From Liolophura sinensis (lineage: Eukaryota > Mollusca > Polyplacophora > Chitonida > Chitonidae): a stretch of 64,000 nt of DNA. Positions 12,830 through 24,683 of the stretch are shown in pieces. A model generated the notes under the pieces. It was given only the letters and a program-made list of their open reading frames with translations, had not been told where the DNA came from and did not search any database. Positions within the stretch are counted from its first letter, which is position 1; every line of letters begins with the position of its first letter. The position numbers and the translations under genes are program-made. The DNA lies in the NCBI RefSeq assembly GCF_032854445.1, contig NC_088305.1, positions 2,237,001 to 2,301,000 on the forward strand, written 5' to 3'.

Positions 12830-13040
12830 TGCATATCCGCATGTCCATGAGTCTTCATGTCCATGCGTACGCATTTCCACGTGTCTATACGTCCGCATGG
12901 TCATGGATACGACAGCATGTCTAATATAGCACTCGAATGTACACGGATAGGCCCGCATGTCCAGGGACACGTCAGCATGTCCATGGATACGTCCGCATGT
13001 CAATATATCCGTGAATGTCCGTCCATATGTTCGCATGTCC
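12830..13040. repeat. Degenerate short tandem repeat (cgcatgtccatg-type), copy 1
   Basis: About ten imperfect units containing 'gcatgtccatg' or 'acgtccgcatg'. The 77- and 124-codon open frames here are by-products. Copy 2 equivalent 37703-37913. Confidence 0.75.
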
Positions 13041-13201
13041 TTTCTCGCAACGCACCCGTAAACTCCAGTAGCGCGGGGTTCAGCATATAAACTTATAGCC
13101 TTATCCAGCAATCCACCCAGGCTGCCCGTAAAGTTATGCTCGCGGATTATTGTACAACTCTCGTCCACGATCCAACCATAAAGCGCCTTTTTACCTGTCA
13201 A

Positions 13202-16200
13202 TCACGTGGCCTCGAACGGCTGATAAAGGTCATTTTCCACGAATATCACATCACTGTCTTTCCTCTCCTCCCTCTGGGTGGGAGAGGCATAGACTGGTTC
13301 TCCACGTGCTTTGTCCACCCTCGAGTTATTGCTGTCTCGTGCAGGACTTACACTGTCTCTTTCTTTTCTGACAACGCCTGCTGGATTTTTCGGTGGCACT
13401 TTCGGCGGCGGGCTGGGCGCCTTTTCCTGTCCGCCACACAAGTATCCAGACACTGCGTAAGGCCCGCTGTTGTTGCATGTACCCTTAGCTACATCTTTGT
13501 CCAGGGCCAACAACTGCCGACGAAGGAATTCCCGGTAAGACAAAGGGACCTCTGGAGGAATTCTTTCGTCTAAGATTGACTGAATCTCGGCGTACGTCGC
13601 CGACACGGAGTCCAAGTTTCGCGCTCGTCACGTGGTTTCGGCGCGGGTGGCGGAGACGAGATCTCGTCTGCCACGCGACTGTAGGTGTCGTTTAATCTGT
13701 ACTTCTCAATTGACTCATAGGTCGGATTGTTGGGTTCATCGTACCCCTCAGAACTGTCGCTCTCCGTCACGTATCCCGACGAGATGTCACGGTTTGGGTT
13801 GTCCCAGAATCCACCGAACACGCAGTGGTGCTTCCGGTTTTGCCCTCACTAAAAGAATTGTAGTCAGCTCCAGCCTTTGACCGCCTCCTCCTGCGTATAC
13901 AAAATATGTAATGACTCATTAAACCTGTTAAGTAAGGACGGACAACTTAATATATTGGTTACCTAGTCCTGCGCTAATTACTGGCCATCTTCCCCACATG
14001 CAACGTACAGTTTGCCGTGCAATATTTGTTATGTTGCTATGGCCAACTTGCGCACCTGGCCGTGTGCCAGATGTGAAAAATTCTTGAATAAGTAACGATT
14101 TCACAAAACGTTACAAACGTTCTCCTTACGTCCTTTGTGGTCAGCATCATTGTAAATCACCAGTTAACCAAACCATTGGCTGCACTACGTGTTGTAAACT
14201 GCCTTGACTACGTTGAATTTACTAGAAGATCTCTACCAGTTTGTGTTTTACCCTTCCGGACAGGCATTTTGTGGATTGCACATATCATTGTATGTGGGAC
14301 ATTGACAAACACACACGGTCTACGACGCTTGCTGGTATGTATATTTGAGCAGTTGAAGACCACTGGTCTTGCCTTCTTCACTAATTTGCCCAAGTATCAG
14401 TGGTTTATTCACAGCACTCGGCTTTCTTCACCGATTTTCATCGTACAAGTAAAACCTTCTTGAGTATAAACAACATTCACACAAATAAACAAACACAATA
14501 TGTGAATCCTACCTCAAACAGAGAACGGCCACCCCAATGACCAGACAGACACTGAGAAGACCGCCAACGACTAATCCGATGAGCAAGCCTGAAAAGTGTA
14601 GACACTCAATGCATGAGAAGGCAAATGAAGCAAAGATTTATTTATTTATTTATTTATTTGATTGATGTTTTATGCCGTACTCAAGAATATTTCACTTATA
14701 CGACGGCGGCCAGCATTATAATGGGAGGAAATCGGGTAGACTCCAAGGGAAACCCAGGACCATCAGTAGGTTGCTGTCAGATCTACCCACGTATTGAAGC
14801 AAAGAAACTTTCCATATTAAAGACGTGCAGAATATTAAAGACGTGCAGAATATAGAGAGTAAAACCAAAGCAGCCACGTCAGTGTAGTAGCAGGCATAAG
14901 GTCACACGTAAACGGTGAAATACGGCTTCTCGTCAATTTACCTCTGTTAGGGTTTTATTCTATACTCTTCATGCAAATGCAATCAGGTAAAAAATATGTA
15001 GGGAAACCAACTGCAATATATTAGAAGTCACTGATCTCGAATTACTCAACATGCTGTATTATCATTACATTTAATTCATAAACATATTGAAGCTATAGAA
15101 TGGGACTTGTGGTCGCTTGCACAAACCGACCTCAGACCAAGCTTAGTGTAACTACCATGGCGACAAATGTCCAGCCCCACCCCCAGCCCTGGACTCACCT
15201 ATGTAATTGTCGTAGTGCTCCACAACATCCACCCCCGCGCTGGGCTCTGGTGATGACATACCTAAAATCACCAGCACAGAAATAAATCAACATCCGTAGA
15301 ATCTACCTAAAGTGGGTATTGAACATGGCTGATGACGAATCCATAGTAGTTTGTCAATTGAGTATCCATAGTAGTTTGTCAACACTCACAGCACGAAAGT
15401 AACATTTCTAGTCGGCGGTAAGTATAAAATCAGTATGCACTTATTTAAATGATGGCGTTATTATCAAGGAAGATTCTGAACGCCGTTTACTATTTATTTA
15501 TTATTGGTGTTTACGCCGTACTCAAGAAAATTTCACTTACACGAGGGTGGCCAGCATTATAGTGGGAGGAAACCGTTCAGAGCACGGAGGAAACCCACGA
15601 TCATCCGTAGGCTGCTGCAAGACCTTCCCACGTACAGCCGGAGAGAAAGCCAGCATGAGCTGGACTTGAACCTGCAGCGACCGCTTTGATGAGAGGCTCC
15701 TGGGTCGCGCTAACCACCTCGGCGCAAATTACTTTGTAAATATGGGGGAGATTAGAGATTAGACATACCCCATTTCTTCTAATTTTGGGACATCTGATCT
15801 GCTGGTTTTAGCCAGTATACATGTAACTGTAGCAGGAATATTCGATTTCTTTTCTCCCACATGGTTAGACCATATAATGAACGACATACTTTTATCTTTA
15901 CTTTTCCAAAAAAAGCTGGAAAGAGATATAATATTCTGCTTTCAACACTACTAATATCTGTCCCAAGTATTAGAGGAATTAGGGTATATTCGGTGGAAGG
16001 TCCGGAGGAAACATCTCAGCTAAATGTCCAAGAGTTCGTCATCTAAAGCCCGGTGAGCTCCATCACTACATCAGCAAGATCGTAACAATAATACAAATAT
16101 GTATCATCTACAGACAATTAAAAGAAAGAAGAAAGACACGTCTTCATCAATGCTTAGTTCTCGAAGATTGTCACAAGGTCGCTGAATAGGCGTTCAACTC

Positions 16201-18736
16201 ACCTGTCGGCATGGTAACCGTGACTGTTGTTGTTGTAAAGGGAGCCAGTTGAGTACGCAGCGGATTCTTCTGAGGTACGAAGTACCCAGGCAGTTTCTCG
16301 TGTGATTTCGGGACAGTGCACGGCCTCGTGAGGAATCCCGGGAGAATATCAGAGACTTCTTTTTCAGAAGGTATTACTACAAGCAAACCAGTGGGAGGTT
16401 GACACAAGTTATTAAAGACGAAGAGCATAGAGAGTAAAAAAAAAAGTTACGACGATAATGTGATAGCTGACAATGGTCTCACGTAAGCGGTGAAATACGG
16501 CCTCTTGTCAGTTTACCTCTGTCAGGGTTTTATTCAAACTGTTCATGTAAATAGATAAATAGTAGCAAAGCATAAAGAGTAGCAAAGTCCCTCGTTATAT
16601 TAACAGATTAAGTAAGTTATATAAGTTTTACTCATTGAGTTTACTCTTCATAAGTTAAGTATTCATAAACTCTAGTTGTATTCAACAATCAAGTGAATAA
16701 TTACTTTCAGGCAGCTATTTTACCCATTGATCTGCTTGACTCAGTTTGTTCACCAGGCTACAATGTGATTCATGTTATAAATTAACTATTTGGGACATCA
16801 GAGCTCCTTTTTATGAAATATCTCGCTGACAAAACTATTCTCGCATTGTCAACGGTTGCATGTTATCGGGACTGTCCAGCTGATTTGTAGTGACCTTCAC
16901 TCAGACAAACGTATTAGCGTGTATTGATACATGCATTTCTGTTCATCAGTGACTTCATGCACTGAATACTCTATTTGCACTGTACATAGAGCTATCAGCC
17001 GCTTGATTAATAAGGTTGCGTGTTCAAATCCAGCTCTCGCTTTTTCGACAGCGACTTCCAGGGCCTTTACATTACCATTATCATATAAGCAAAAAAAAAA
17101 AAAAATTAGTGCGGCATTCAACAACAATCAATAAACAAACTAAGCATACAGTTAACTCCCCTTACCTTGATAAAACAGTAGAAGTCTTACTCCCTTCCCC
17201 GCTCCGCTAAGCTGACGTAGAGTTATCTCCGCTTCCATATGGCATCTGACCCGGAACTGTTTCACAGTGAGCAGGTCACCCCGGAAAACTTGAAACGACA
17301 CGACGTCTCTCTGCTTGAACGGACAAGATGGCGCCGGAACGCTGGGGCTCACGCGCAAGAAATCCGGGGTGTCTCGGGGAGACCCCGTGAAGAAAGATTG
17401 CATCTCAAAGATAGTGAACTGCACATCTTGACCCCTGTCCAGAAACAGCTTCCACCAGCATGGCGTTTTGGAGTAGCGTTTAGGATACCCGGGACTGTAT
17501 ACGAATCCACGCGAGTCTGTTAGCCGATTGGCCCCCGTGCAAGCCTCGTCGTGGGCGTCGTCTGACGGCTCTACAAATTGTAAAACACGGGTTATATAGT
17601 AACGACAGCCTCGTTGCCTATTCTCTTCTGGGCTATATGTATACGACAGATTCATTGACTCTGATATTTGACTTTTGTTATATATTTATTAGAGAAACAC
17701 GGTATAGATTAGTTGATACGTTGGCTTTGTGCCTTACTTTTTCCCCATCTTACCGCAGTGTAACCAAAAAATGCGGTGGTGTTGATTGCAATTTCTTAGG
17801 CGTCACTGGTCTAGACTTAGTCAGAATGCTGTGTTTCCATCATATTTCAAACACAATAATATTAAAACAATACAAAGTCACCAGGTGCCGGGGGTGCATA
17901 TTTCACCGCTAGAATCCTGGTTTATGCAGGAATACATTATAATAAAGGACTGACTGACAGGTGTTTCACAAAAGCTCTCCTCGGTCAGGAATTCATTTTC
18001 AGCAATATATTAACTGATGTTTATTTACAGGTTATTCCATCAGCTCTCTTTACCTTAGGATAACACTCAACCATTTACAGAAAAAGTTAAAACTATGGCC
18101 TCCATCCCATGTTTAGACAGAAAAAGCTTCAGAGCTCCTGTTTCCGCGGTCCACTTCCTTGCTCAGTCTCCAAGGATGATTAAAGGCTACACTCAAAAAA
18201 TTAATGTTGATTTTAACAGAACGTCTTATACCTGACTGATGCAAGAATGTATTCTGTTATTATAGCAAAATAGTGTGTAAATATTCAACATAATATCCTA
18301 CTAATCTAACAGAATCGTTATAATGAATTAATAGAATATATATGTTATGTTTAACAGAACAATCTGCAGCAATACCAAAATACATTCTAGCATCACTAAG
18401 GCATCAGACTTTGTGTTAAGGTTAACAGAATAATTTTTAAGTGTATAGGCCTACAATTACTTACTCTGAATACACGTGAACACGACCGATACCGCTGGTG
18501 CTTTCAGGCAGACCTTCTGGAGCTTCTGTAACGCCAAGAGCCTGAGAGAGCATCGCTGACGTCCCCGAACACTTGTTCAAACACGTCCAGGTAGAGTTGG
18601 CCTGGGCAAGGGGCGTGTCTGCTGCTTTGACACGTGACGTTGGTCACCAGGATCATTTGACCTCGCGGACACTGGAGATCGGAATGGGTAAAGTTGCAGG
18701 CGTTGACCTGACATTGTCGATCTCGTAGGGATAGGC
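13202..18736 (-). CDS. Lectin-like/CUB receptor, copy 1: frameshifted, 5' exon missing
   Basis: Counterpart of the receptor at 38074-62632. Exons: lectin-like 18465-18736, CUB 17166-17627, stalk 16203-16376, linker 15199-15261, transmembrane 14513-14588, tail 13202 to ~13874. CUB, stalk, linker and transmembrane exons are intact with the same lengths as in copy 2. The lectin exon has two extra bases (an extra C in the cccc run near 18563 and an extra A near 18578), which break its frame. The tail exon has a 1-nt loss in a T run near 13618 and a 28-bp deletion near 13800, splitting it into two reading frames. The signal-peptide exon is absent because the contig stops at 22558. Homopolymer indels suggest sequencing error in this contig, so I do not call it a true pseudogene. 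Confidence 0.8.
14634..14800 (-). mobile_element. Family A SINE in receptor intron, copy 1
   Basis: Inverted tail (ATTT)n and body, truncated before the head. Copy 2 has this element (39768-39930) plus a second one directly beside it (39535-39767). Confidence 0.85.
14816..14973. repeat. Dispersed repeat related to the 51-bp minisatellite unit, copy 1
   Basis: Starts with 'attaaagacgtgcagaatat' (first 18 bp duplicated) and continues with 'gtcagtgtagtag', 'acggtgaaatacggcttctc' and 'tgttagggttttattc'. The same order occurs at 16411-16545. Copy 2 at 39948-40106. Confidence 0.75.
15488..15730 (-). mobile_element. Full-length family A SINE in receptor intron, copy 1
   Basis: Inverted, from the ATTTATT tail through 'gccgtactcaagaaaatttc' to a head with B and A boxes (ctggacttgaacctgcagcg; cgcgctaaccacctcggcg). 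Copy 2 at 40621-40863. Confidence 0.9.
16411..16545. repeat. Second copy of the dispersed repeat (copy 1)
   Basis: Reads 'attaaagacgaagagcatag', 'gataatgtgatag', 'gcggtgaaatacggcctc' and 'gtcagggttttattc', parallel to 14816-14973. Copy 2 at 41545-41679. A partial relative is at 2096-2156. Confidence 0.75.
18190..18443. mobile_element. Tc1/mariner-type MITE in receptor intron, copy 1
   Basis: A 254-bp non-coding element between TA dinucleotides (18188-18189 and 18444-18445). The terminal inverted repeats are CACTCAAAAAATTAATG at the left and CACTTAAAAATTATTCTG read inward from the right, both followed by TTAAC-rich sequence. TA duplication suggests mobilisation by a Tc1/mariner-class transposase. 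It ends 21 bp from the lectin exon donor. Confidence 0.7.
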
Positions 18737-18954
18737 CTGAAACTGCGATGGAATAACTGCGATAACTGTATGTAAGAAAGATGAAATGTATTTTTTTTTT
18801 TTTGATTTGTTTTTTTTTTTTTTCACGTTCACGCCAGGACGCAGCATTGTAACTGTATCGCCTTCGGCACCAACATGCTGTTAGGGATGACCGAGATATG
18901 ACATTGGAACGTACATTCTGGTTGTCGCCTGGTATCAGATTGTCTATTTTGACG

Positions 18955-19082
18955 CCTAGATTAATACTGACTGATTCATTGATTTACTGATTGATGAGTG
19001 CATAACGTCATATTCAAGAATTGTCCCTATATTCGACGGCGGCCAGTTATATCATAATATGGGCTGAACAAACCGGAGTGTC
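18955..19082 (-). mobile_element. Diverged family A SINE fragment, copy 1
   Basis: Old inverted fragment (gcataacgtcatattcaaga, cgacggcggccagttatatc). Copy 2 at 44050-44176. Confidence 0.6.
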
Positions 19083-19742
19083 CTAGGTACACCTACACCG
19101 CCGATCTTTGACTAGTTTTCCGTGTATAACGCACAGATCTCCATCCCCATATTCGTGACGACAAGTGGCCTTCAACGAACCTAATACTAAGAAGCGCCGT
19201 CGAAATGAATGTGCAAAAAGCTGTTGTGAGTTTCTTAGTGCTTTTAGGGCTTTCGATATCCATATTTCACGAAAAACAGTGCGATACAAGTCTCAAACAC
19301 AAGCAGAAAATGTAAGCAGTGGAATTCATTGGTAAACAAAACTCAATTGCCATGATTTTCTCATTACCCTGGTGTTGTTGTTTTTTTTTTTTTTTTTGGT
19401 TTTTTTTTTTTTCTTCCGTCCCTTGTAGAGAAGAGATAAAACCTCACCAGAGAGCAGAAAGTCCGGATTAACGACTTTAGCACTCCACTCGGCAGGAATG
19501 TTAACTTCTATGACAGGGGCAGCGCGGCCGTGAGAGAAAACTTCTGCAGCTGTTTCGGCTCGTCAGAAGTAGATTTGTAGATGAACGCTTAGCAAGTGGT
19601 TGCCAAATACATTCACAGTCGTTACAATCTCAACGAAGCCAACTCTGTGACCTCCAGCGGAGCCTTGTCTCTGATAGAAATACCAGCCATATTTCAAATT
19701 CAAGGGCAGTAACTCTTCATGATAAAATATAGCGATGAATGA

Positions 19743-20036
19743 ATGTGAGTGCGTGCCTAGGTTTAAACGTCGTACTTAACAATTTTTCAGTCATATGACG
19801 ACGAAGAAATCCTTAGAGTGCCTGTAATGTGCCTCCTTGGTGCAGGACGGATTTCCACCGCTCTTTTATCTTGTGCTGCTTCACTGAGACGACTTAACGA
19901 AAGCAACCCGCCCGAGCCAACCAGTCGTCGCACTATCCCCTTCAAGCTGAGCGCCAAGCGAGGAAGTCACAACTTCCTCTTTTAAGGTCTTAGGTGTGAC
20001 TCAACCCCGGATTGACTCTAGATCTACCGCTCTCGA
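19743..20036 (-). mobile_element. Family C SINE, inverted, copy 1
   Basis: Reverse complement of the family at 8108-8472: 'aatttttcagtcatatgacg' near the left end, body shared with 'ctcttttatcttgtgctgct', then the reversed 'gaggaagtcacaacttcctc' palindromic stretch. Its head is truncated. Copy 2 at 44827-45129. Confidence 0.85.
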
Positions 20037-20141
20037 TGAATGAATGTTTTGCCGAGGATAATTGTATTTATTTTGGAGGTATCAATGTGCATACGTGCAC
20101 AAAATTTTGGATGTAAACTATTTTTGCATGATTTCCAGTAA

Positions 20142-21412
20142 ACATGTCCACAAACAAATATCGGGGAACAAAACACTTCTTTAAGCCTGTACATGCTCAA
20201 ATCACCGTAATGTCTTCTGAAAACATTTCAACACCAGGGCCAGTTTCTTAAAGATCTCGTACAAGCACGATAATCGCACATATAGGACAATGTTACGGTA
20301 ATAGTGACGTAGAAAATATCGTACGACAAATGTACGATGAAAATGTCGTACTCTTCTTCGTGGAACTTGGCCCAGACGTTTGGAATGAGGACACGTCTTT
20401 TTAGCATGATTGTGGAGATGTATAGTAGTTTGTTGTAGATATATTATAGTTGACAATTTTACCAGAAATAAACATGTCCAGGAAACCAATGCACATGGGC
20501 AATATCCACCCCCCCCCCCCCCCCCGAAGCTCCGGTATTTCCTCCTGTAGTATATCAGTCGGATGGTCAACTAATAAGTCAGTAACATATGTAAGGTTTT
20601 CACAGTGAATTCCGTCTAAAGTTGCTACAGGTGGTTTGTCACGGGTTAAAACTTTGTAGAGCGAGGCTGACTCCACCAGTAAGCCTAGTGAGCTGCCAAT
20701 ACAGCGGGGGTGCAGACCACAAAAAACCTAACATTTCCACATTTTCGCAATTTCCTTTTTGCGGTTTACGTACGAGTATTATACTTCAAGTGGACCTATA
20801 AAACAACACAAGTACAAGCGTCCTTGACAAGCACAAGTAAAAACAACACTTGCAACATTATCGTTTCAGCAATTTATTTACAGCAAATTCTTCTCTAAAA
20901 TATCGTTCAGTTTGTTTAGAATTTACACTGTGACGCGGCCATTGTTCTTCCTGAAACTGAACGCCCTTGTAAAATACTGAGTAAAGCCTTAAACAAAACT
21001 CGACGGCAAATAAGCTAAGCACGTTATGATGATCCTTGAAGCAGATCAGCCCAATGTTGTTTCAATCTCTACAGAGCTGATGCACTAAAACACCTTTTAC
21101 GAGACAGCAGACACGTCATTAGCGACACCATGTTTACACATCGTTGTACTGAAACCACAGTTCAAACACACCGGGTCGAGCTTCACAATGCAACGTACGA
21201 CATTTTGTTTATCGTACATTTGTCTTATGATATACTGTATGTCGCTATTACCGTAACATTGCTCTATATGTGCAATTATCGTACATGTACGAGGTCTTTG
21301 TGAAACTGGCCCTGGTGTTGAAATGTTTTTGGAAGACATTACGGTTGTTTTGAGCATGTACAGGCTTGAAGAAGTGTTTTGTTTCCCCGGTATTTGTTTG
21401 TGGGCGTGTTTA
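20142..21412. mobile_element. Foldback structure: two inverted MITE copies with flanks, copy 1
   Basis: Left arm 20142-20373 and right arm 21173-21412 are inverted repeats of each other around ~800 bp. Each arm holds a ~137-141 bp MITE-like palindromic unit starting 'gggccagtttc' and ending with its complement (20237-20373; 21173-21313), rich in 'gtacgac'. The arms also share ~95 bp outside the MITE (acatgctcaa...gtaatgtctt). A third unit is at 58586-58725. No transposase is present. Confidence 0.75.
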
Positions 21413-22558
21413 TTGGATATCATGTAAAAATGTCTTCTTGAAATTGGGCCCTGTTGATGATCTAGCCAAGCACCCACTACCGTGACGTTGTAGGCATGTT
21501 GGCATGTTGCCAAGGCTCGCATATGTGACGGCCTGTCCAAATTGGACTCATCCAAACAAAGGGTGAAAACGTTACAGTCATAACTGTCGTCTGCTTCACT
21601 CAAAGTCTGTACAACTCACACTCTGTACTCTATACGTGGAATAAGTGGAGAAGATATCAAGTTTAATGAAAAGTACAGAATCCTAGGTTAATTTGGAATT
21701 GCAACACATTAATAACATTTGGTGAAATCCGGATGTGTTACGCTTTAGTTCCTTTCTTTCGGAATACATCTAAGGTATTTTATTACCTTACCTAAAATGA
21801 ACTCATTTACCTTTGATTTGCAGAGGAGATAACATAAATAGCGTGTGATTTTTTTTTTTCAGAATATAGAGGTAACACGAAAATGCGAGCTTATGAGTGG
21901 GATTGCTTTCCGTGGTAAGTGCTCGAATACTATATACAACTACCAGTGACAGTTGGACATGCAGGTAAAAACGCGCGAAAAATGCTTCTTCGGAGACCAG
22001 GACACATCACAGAGTGTTTCACATTACAACTCTCGAGGCTGTGCCTCTCCAATAAGAGTTACATATTTGCAACTTTGAGTCTCGTCAGAAATTCCAGACG
22101 TTTCATTATGTCGGGCAAAATGATGCTAACAAAGTAGCGTTTAATGGATCGAGACGGCGGTAGGTTGTGTGTATAATGGGAACGGTAACTGATGAGTTGT
22201 CTGTTGATGAATGCAGCCGGCGCCTAAACATCATCTATCTGTATAGTGATTATCAGGCAAAATTGGGGATAAGTGCCCCTGAGAGAGAGTCGAGGGGGGC
22301 CTACACGGGGCAAAGACAGCTGGAGTGAACTCACCAAATCCCTGTGCACACGTTGATTTACAGTGCTTCATTTACTACACACTGACAGTGGTGTATCTAT
22401 CCCCAAATTTATGGGAACAACGTTCACTATTAGAACACCTGTTAAACCATACACATAAAAATGATGCGAAGTTCCGATGAAGGAGCTTGAAAACTTATTT
22501 GCAAATATGGCCTTTATTGGGGTTTTTTTCTCGATATTTTTCTTTTCATGAGAAAAAG

Positions 22559-22758
22559 NNNNNNNNNNNNNNNNNNNNNNNNNNNNNNNNNNNNNNNNNN
22601 NNNNNNNNNNNNNNNNNNNNNNNNNNNNNNNNNNNNNNNNNNNNNNNNNNNNNNNNNNNNNNNNNNNNNNNNNNNNNNNNNNNNNNNNNNNNNNNNNNNN
22701 NNNNNNNNNNNNNNNNNNNNNNNNNNNNNNNNNNNNNNNNNNNNNNNNNNNNNNNNNN
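22559..22758. other. Assembly gap (200 N)
   Basis: Exactly 200 undetermined bases, a placeholder of fixed size rather than a measured gap. The left flank matches copy 2 up to 47636. The right flank does not match the sequence that follows 47636, so the two sides are not contiguous in copy 2. Confidence 0.99.
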
Positions 22759-22818
22759 CGTCTTAACTTTTTTTGTTCTTGTTTCAACCAGTGCAATGTT
22801 CGGTTACAATTCTATACA

Positions 22819-23224
22819 GGGGGCATCTGTGGCCGAGTGGTTAGCGTGCTAACGACTGCATTTGCAGATTCTTCCAAACTCCTCGCAGTCAGAGCGCTTG
22901 TCCACATTATGGTTGAATCCCGCTTATTTATTTCATTTTTTTTAAGCTTGAGCTGCTCTTGTGAAGTGAGGCGTTGTTTCGTGTATGAGGTAGTGTGTTC
23001 AAATCCAGTATTGCCACTGAAAGTACCGTTATGAAAACCAGTGACAATAGTGACAATATTTACAAATGCCAGTACTTATACCTGTACATTCCCCCCTGGT
23101 TCTGTCTGGTTTCCTCACACCGTAATAGTATCCTCCATGCTGGCTGCCGTCGTATTAGTGAAGTATCCTTAAGTATAGCGTAAACATTAATCAAATAAAT
23201 AAACAAATAAATCAATAAATAAAT
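22819..23224 (+). mobile_element. Interrupted family A SINE
   Basis: tRNA-like head (ctgtggccgagtggttagcg), then ~110 bp of unrelated sequence, another B-box-like 'gtgttcaaatccagta', and a body and tail (ggtttcctcacaccgtaata, AAATAAATAAAC). It may be two partial elements. Confidence 0.65.
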
Positions 23225-23230
23225 ATACAT

Positions 23231-23750
23231 ATACAATATATTTATGCTAAATAGTTGGTCTTTATGCACGCATCTTGTTGTTTCCCTGTAAACGTTATTG
23301 TGCAGAAAAGTTAAACAATGCCTTATGCATATATTGTTACCGTCCATTGTACACGTGACCTCCATCAATCTTTTCTTGTTTTAATTAAAAAACAAAAGTG
23401 CGGGATTTGATTTAGAAATGATGAAATGCCAAAAATGAAAGCGACCCCGTGGGATATGTTCAGTTTTCTCACCCAAGTGGTCAAGTCGCCGCCATCTTAT
23501 TGATTTTCTCAGTAAGATTGCTTTGCTTGTCTGTTATAACTTGTATGATTCTCACTAATTTGACGTGAATTCTCAGCCTAGTCATTGAGGTTTCGTTTCG
23601 TGTAATCTTGTGTGGCTGGTATCCCATTTACTTGCTCACTTATATATGCGTGTAAAATATGAAGATTGATGATAAGAGAGAAGTCAGTTTAATATCTACA
23701 GAGTTGGATCAAGGCTTCAGATGGGTTTAAATGAACCTAGGTATTTGTTG
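23231..23750. other. No feature seen
   Basis: AT-rich sequence between SINEs, single copy in the window. I see no exon with a convincing frame and splice sites. Confidence 0.5.
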
Positions 23751-23751
23751 T

Positions 23752-23960
23752 AAAATTTATTTATTTATTTCATTGGTGTTTTACTCAAGCATATTTCACT
23801 TATACGACGGGGGTCAGCATTATAGAGGGATGAAACGGGCAGAGCCCGGGGAAACCCACGACCATCCACAGGTTGCTGGCAGACCTTCCCACTTACAGCG
23901 GGAGAGGAAGCCAACGTGAGCTTGACTTGAACTCACAGCGATCGCATTAGTGAGAGGCTT
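23752..23960 (-). mobile_element. Family A SINE, inverted
   Basis: From the (ATTT)n tail to 'gtgagaggcttctgggtcat'. It is followed immediately by a second element in the same orientation. Confidence 0.85.
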
Positions 23961-24172
23961 CTGGGTCATTATTTATTTATTTATTTGATCGGTGTTTTAC
24001 GCCGTACTGAAAAATATTTCACTTATACTACGGCGGCCAGCATTATGATGGGAGAGCCCCTCGGAAACCCACGACCATCCGCAGGTTGCTGCAGGACCTT
24101 CCTACTTACGGTCGCTCTAGGTCATTACACTGCGCTAGCGCGCTAACCAACTGACTCACGGAGGCCCCTTGT
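23961..24172 (-). mobile_element. Family A SINE, inverted, with complete head
   Basis: Tail at the left, head at the right (gcgctagcgcgctaaccaac, ctcacggaggcccc), lying back to back with the previous element as if inserted into its head. Confidence 0.85.
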
Positions 24173-24194
24173 AAAAGAATAAATAGGTGGATGT

Positions 24195-24340
24195 ACGTGT
24201 GACTTACTTATTTGACTGATTGTTGCTTTGAACCATATATGGGCAGAGGAAACATGAGTGCCCGGGGTAAACCAACGATCTTTGTCAAGTTACTGACGAT
24301 CTTCACCACGTGTAACCTACATGTGATGCAGCATTGCACG
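24195..24340 (-). mobile_element. Diverged family A SINE remnant
   Basis: Weak but collinear similarity (ttatttgactgattgttgct, gtgcccggggtaaaccaacg). Most of the head is lost. Confidence 0.5.
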
Positions 24341-24683
24341 TTGAATGAGTAATGGTCAACAACAAACGTTAAGACTGCCCAATCAGCTACCCGAACGTCC
24401 GCTTGCGGTCACCACGGCCCATACAGGCCTTTCAGAACTGTCGATTAAGAACACGTATTTGACCAATGATAATCAATTTTTGTTGCAAGTATATGTCGGT
24501 CAGTCTGATGTCCCACACATTGGTTACAAATGTTCAATTGTTTTGTGACGTCAGTGGCTTTCACCGGGAATGGAATGAAAGTAATATCACGTGAATGGGA
24601 GGTGGGACGTACATTGGATGTGGTGAACACATTCACTGGCAAAGAAAGCGGTAGAATGACGTCACGCATTAAATTATCCCGGT

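Larger units (their letters stand above)
10326..13201. other. Convergent intergenic region, copy 1
   Basis: Between the 3' ends of the two genes. It contains a plausible ADH polyadenylation signal (AATAAA at ~10947), a short TA microsatellite near 10630-10648 (longer in copy 2), and the array at 12830-13040. I see no gene here; the open frames of 60-80 codons have no recognisable features. Copy 2 equivalent 35197-38073. Confidence 0.6.
1..22558. repeat. Copy 1 of a ~22.9 kb direct repeat (probable haplotig)
   Basis: This stretch is collinear with 24754-47636, same orientation, with only scattered substitutions and indels. It contains the whole alcohol dehydrogenase gene and all receptor exons except the signal-peptide exon. 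It ends abruptly at a 200-N gap. The first base of the window already lies inside the repeat (inside a SINE), so the repeat probably extends to the left of the window. Small indels, mostly in homopolymers, plus a few larger ones (101 bp, 232 bp, 28 bp, ~30 bp) separate the copies. That is more like two alleles, one carrying indel errors, than an old duplication. Confidence 0.95.

Noticed and set aside
13136-13573. 145-codon + strand frame, also at 38008-38445
   Set aside because: Antisense shadow of the receptor tail exon; no domain, and the opposite strand has phase-linked exon boundaries.
17239-17523. 94-codon + strand frame, also at 42370-42654
   Set aside because: Antisense shadow of the CUB-like exon, whose - strand product has CUB features and matching splice phases.
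22368-22852. Open frames spanning the N run
   Set aside because: Open only because N codons are not stops.
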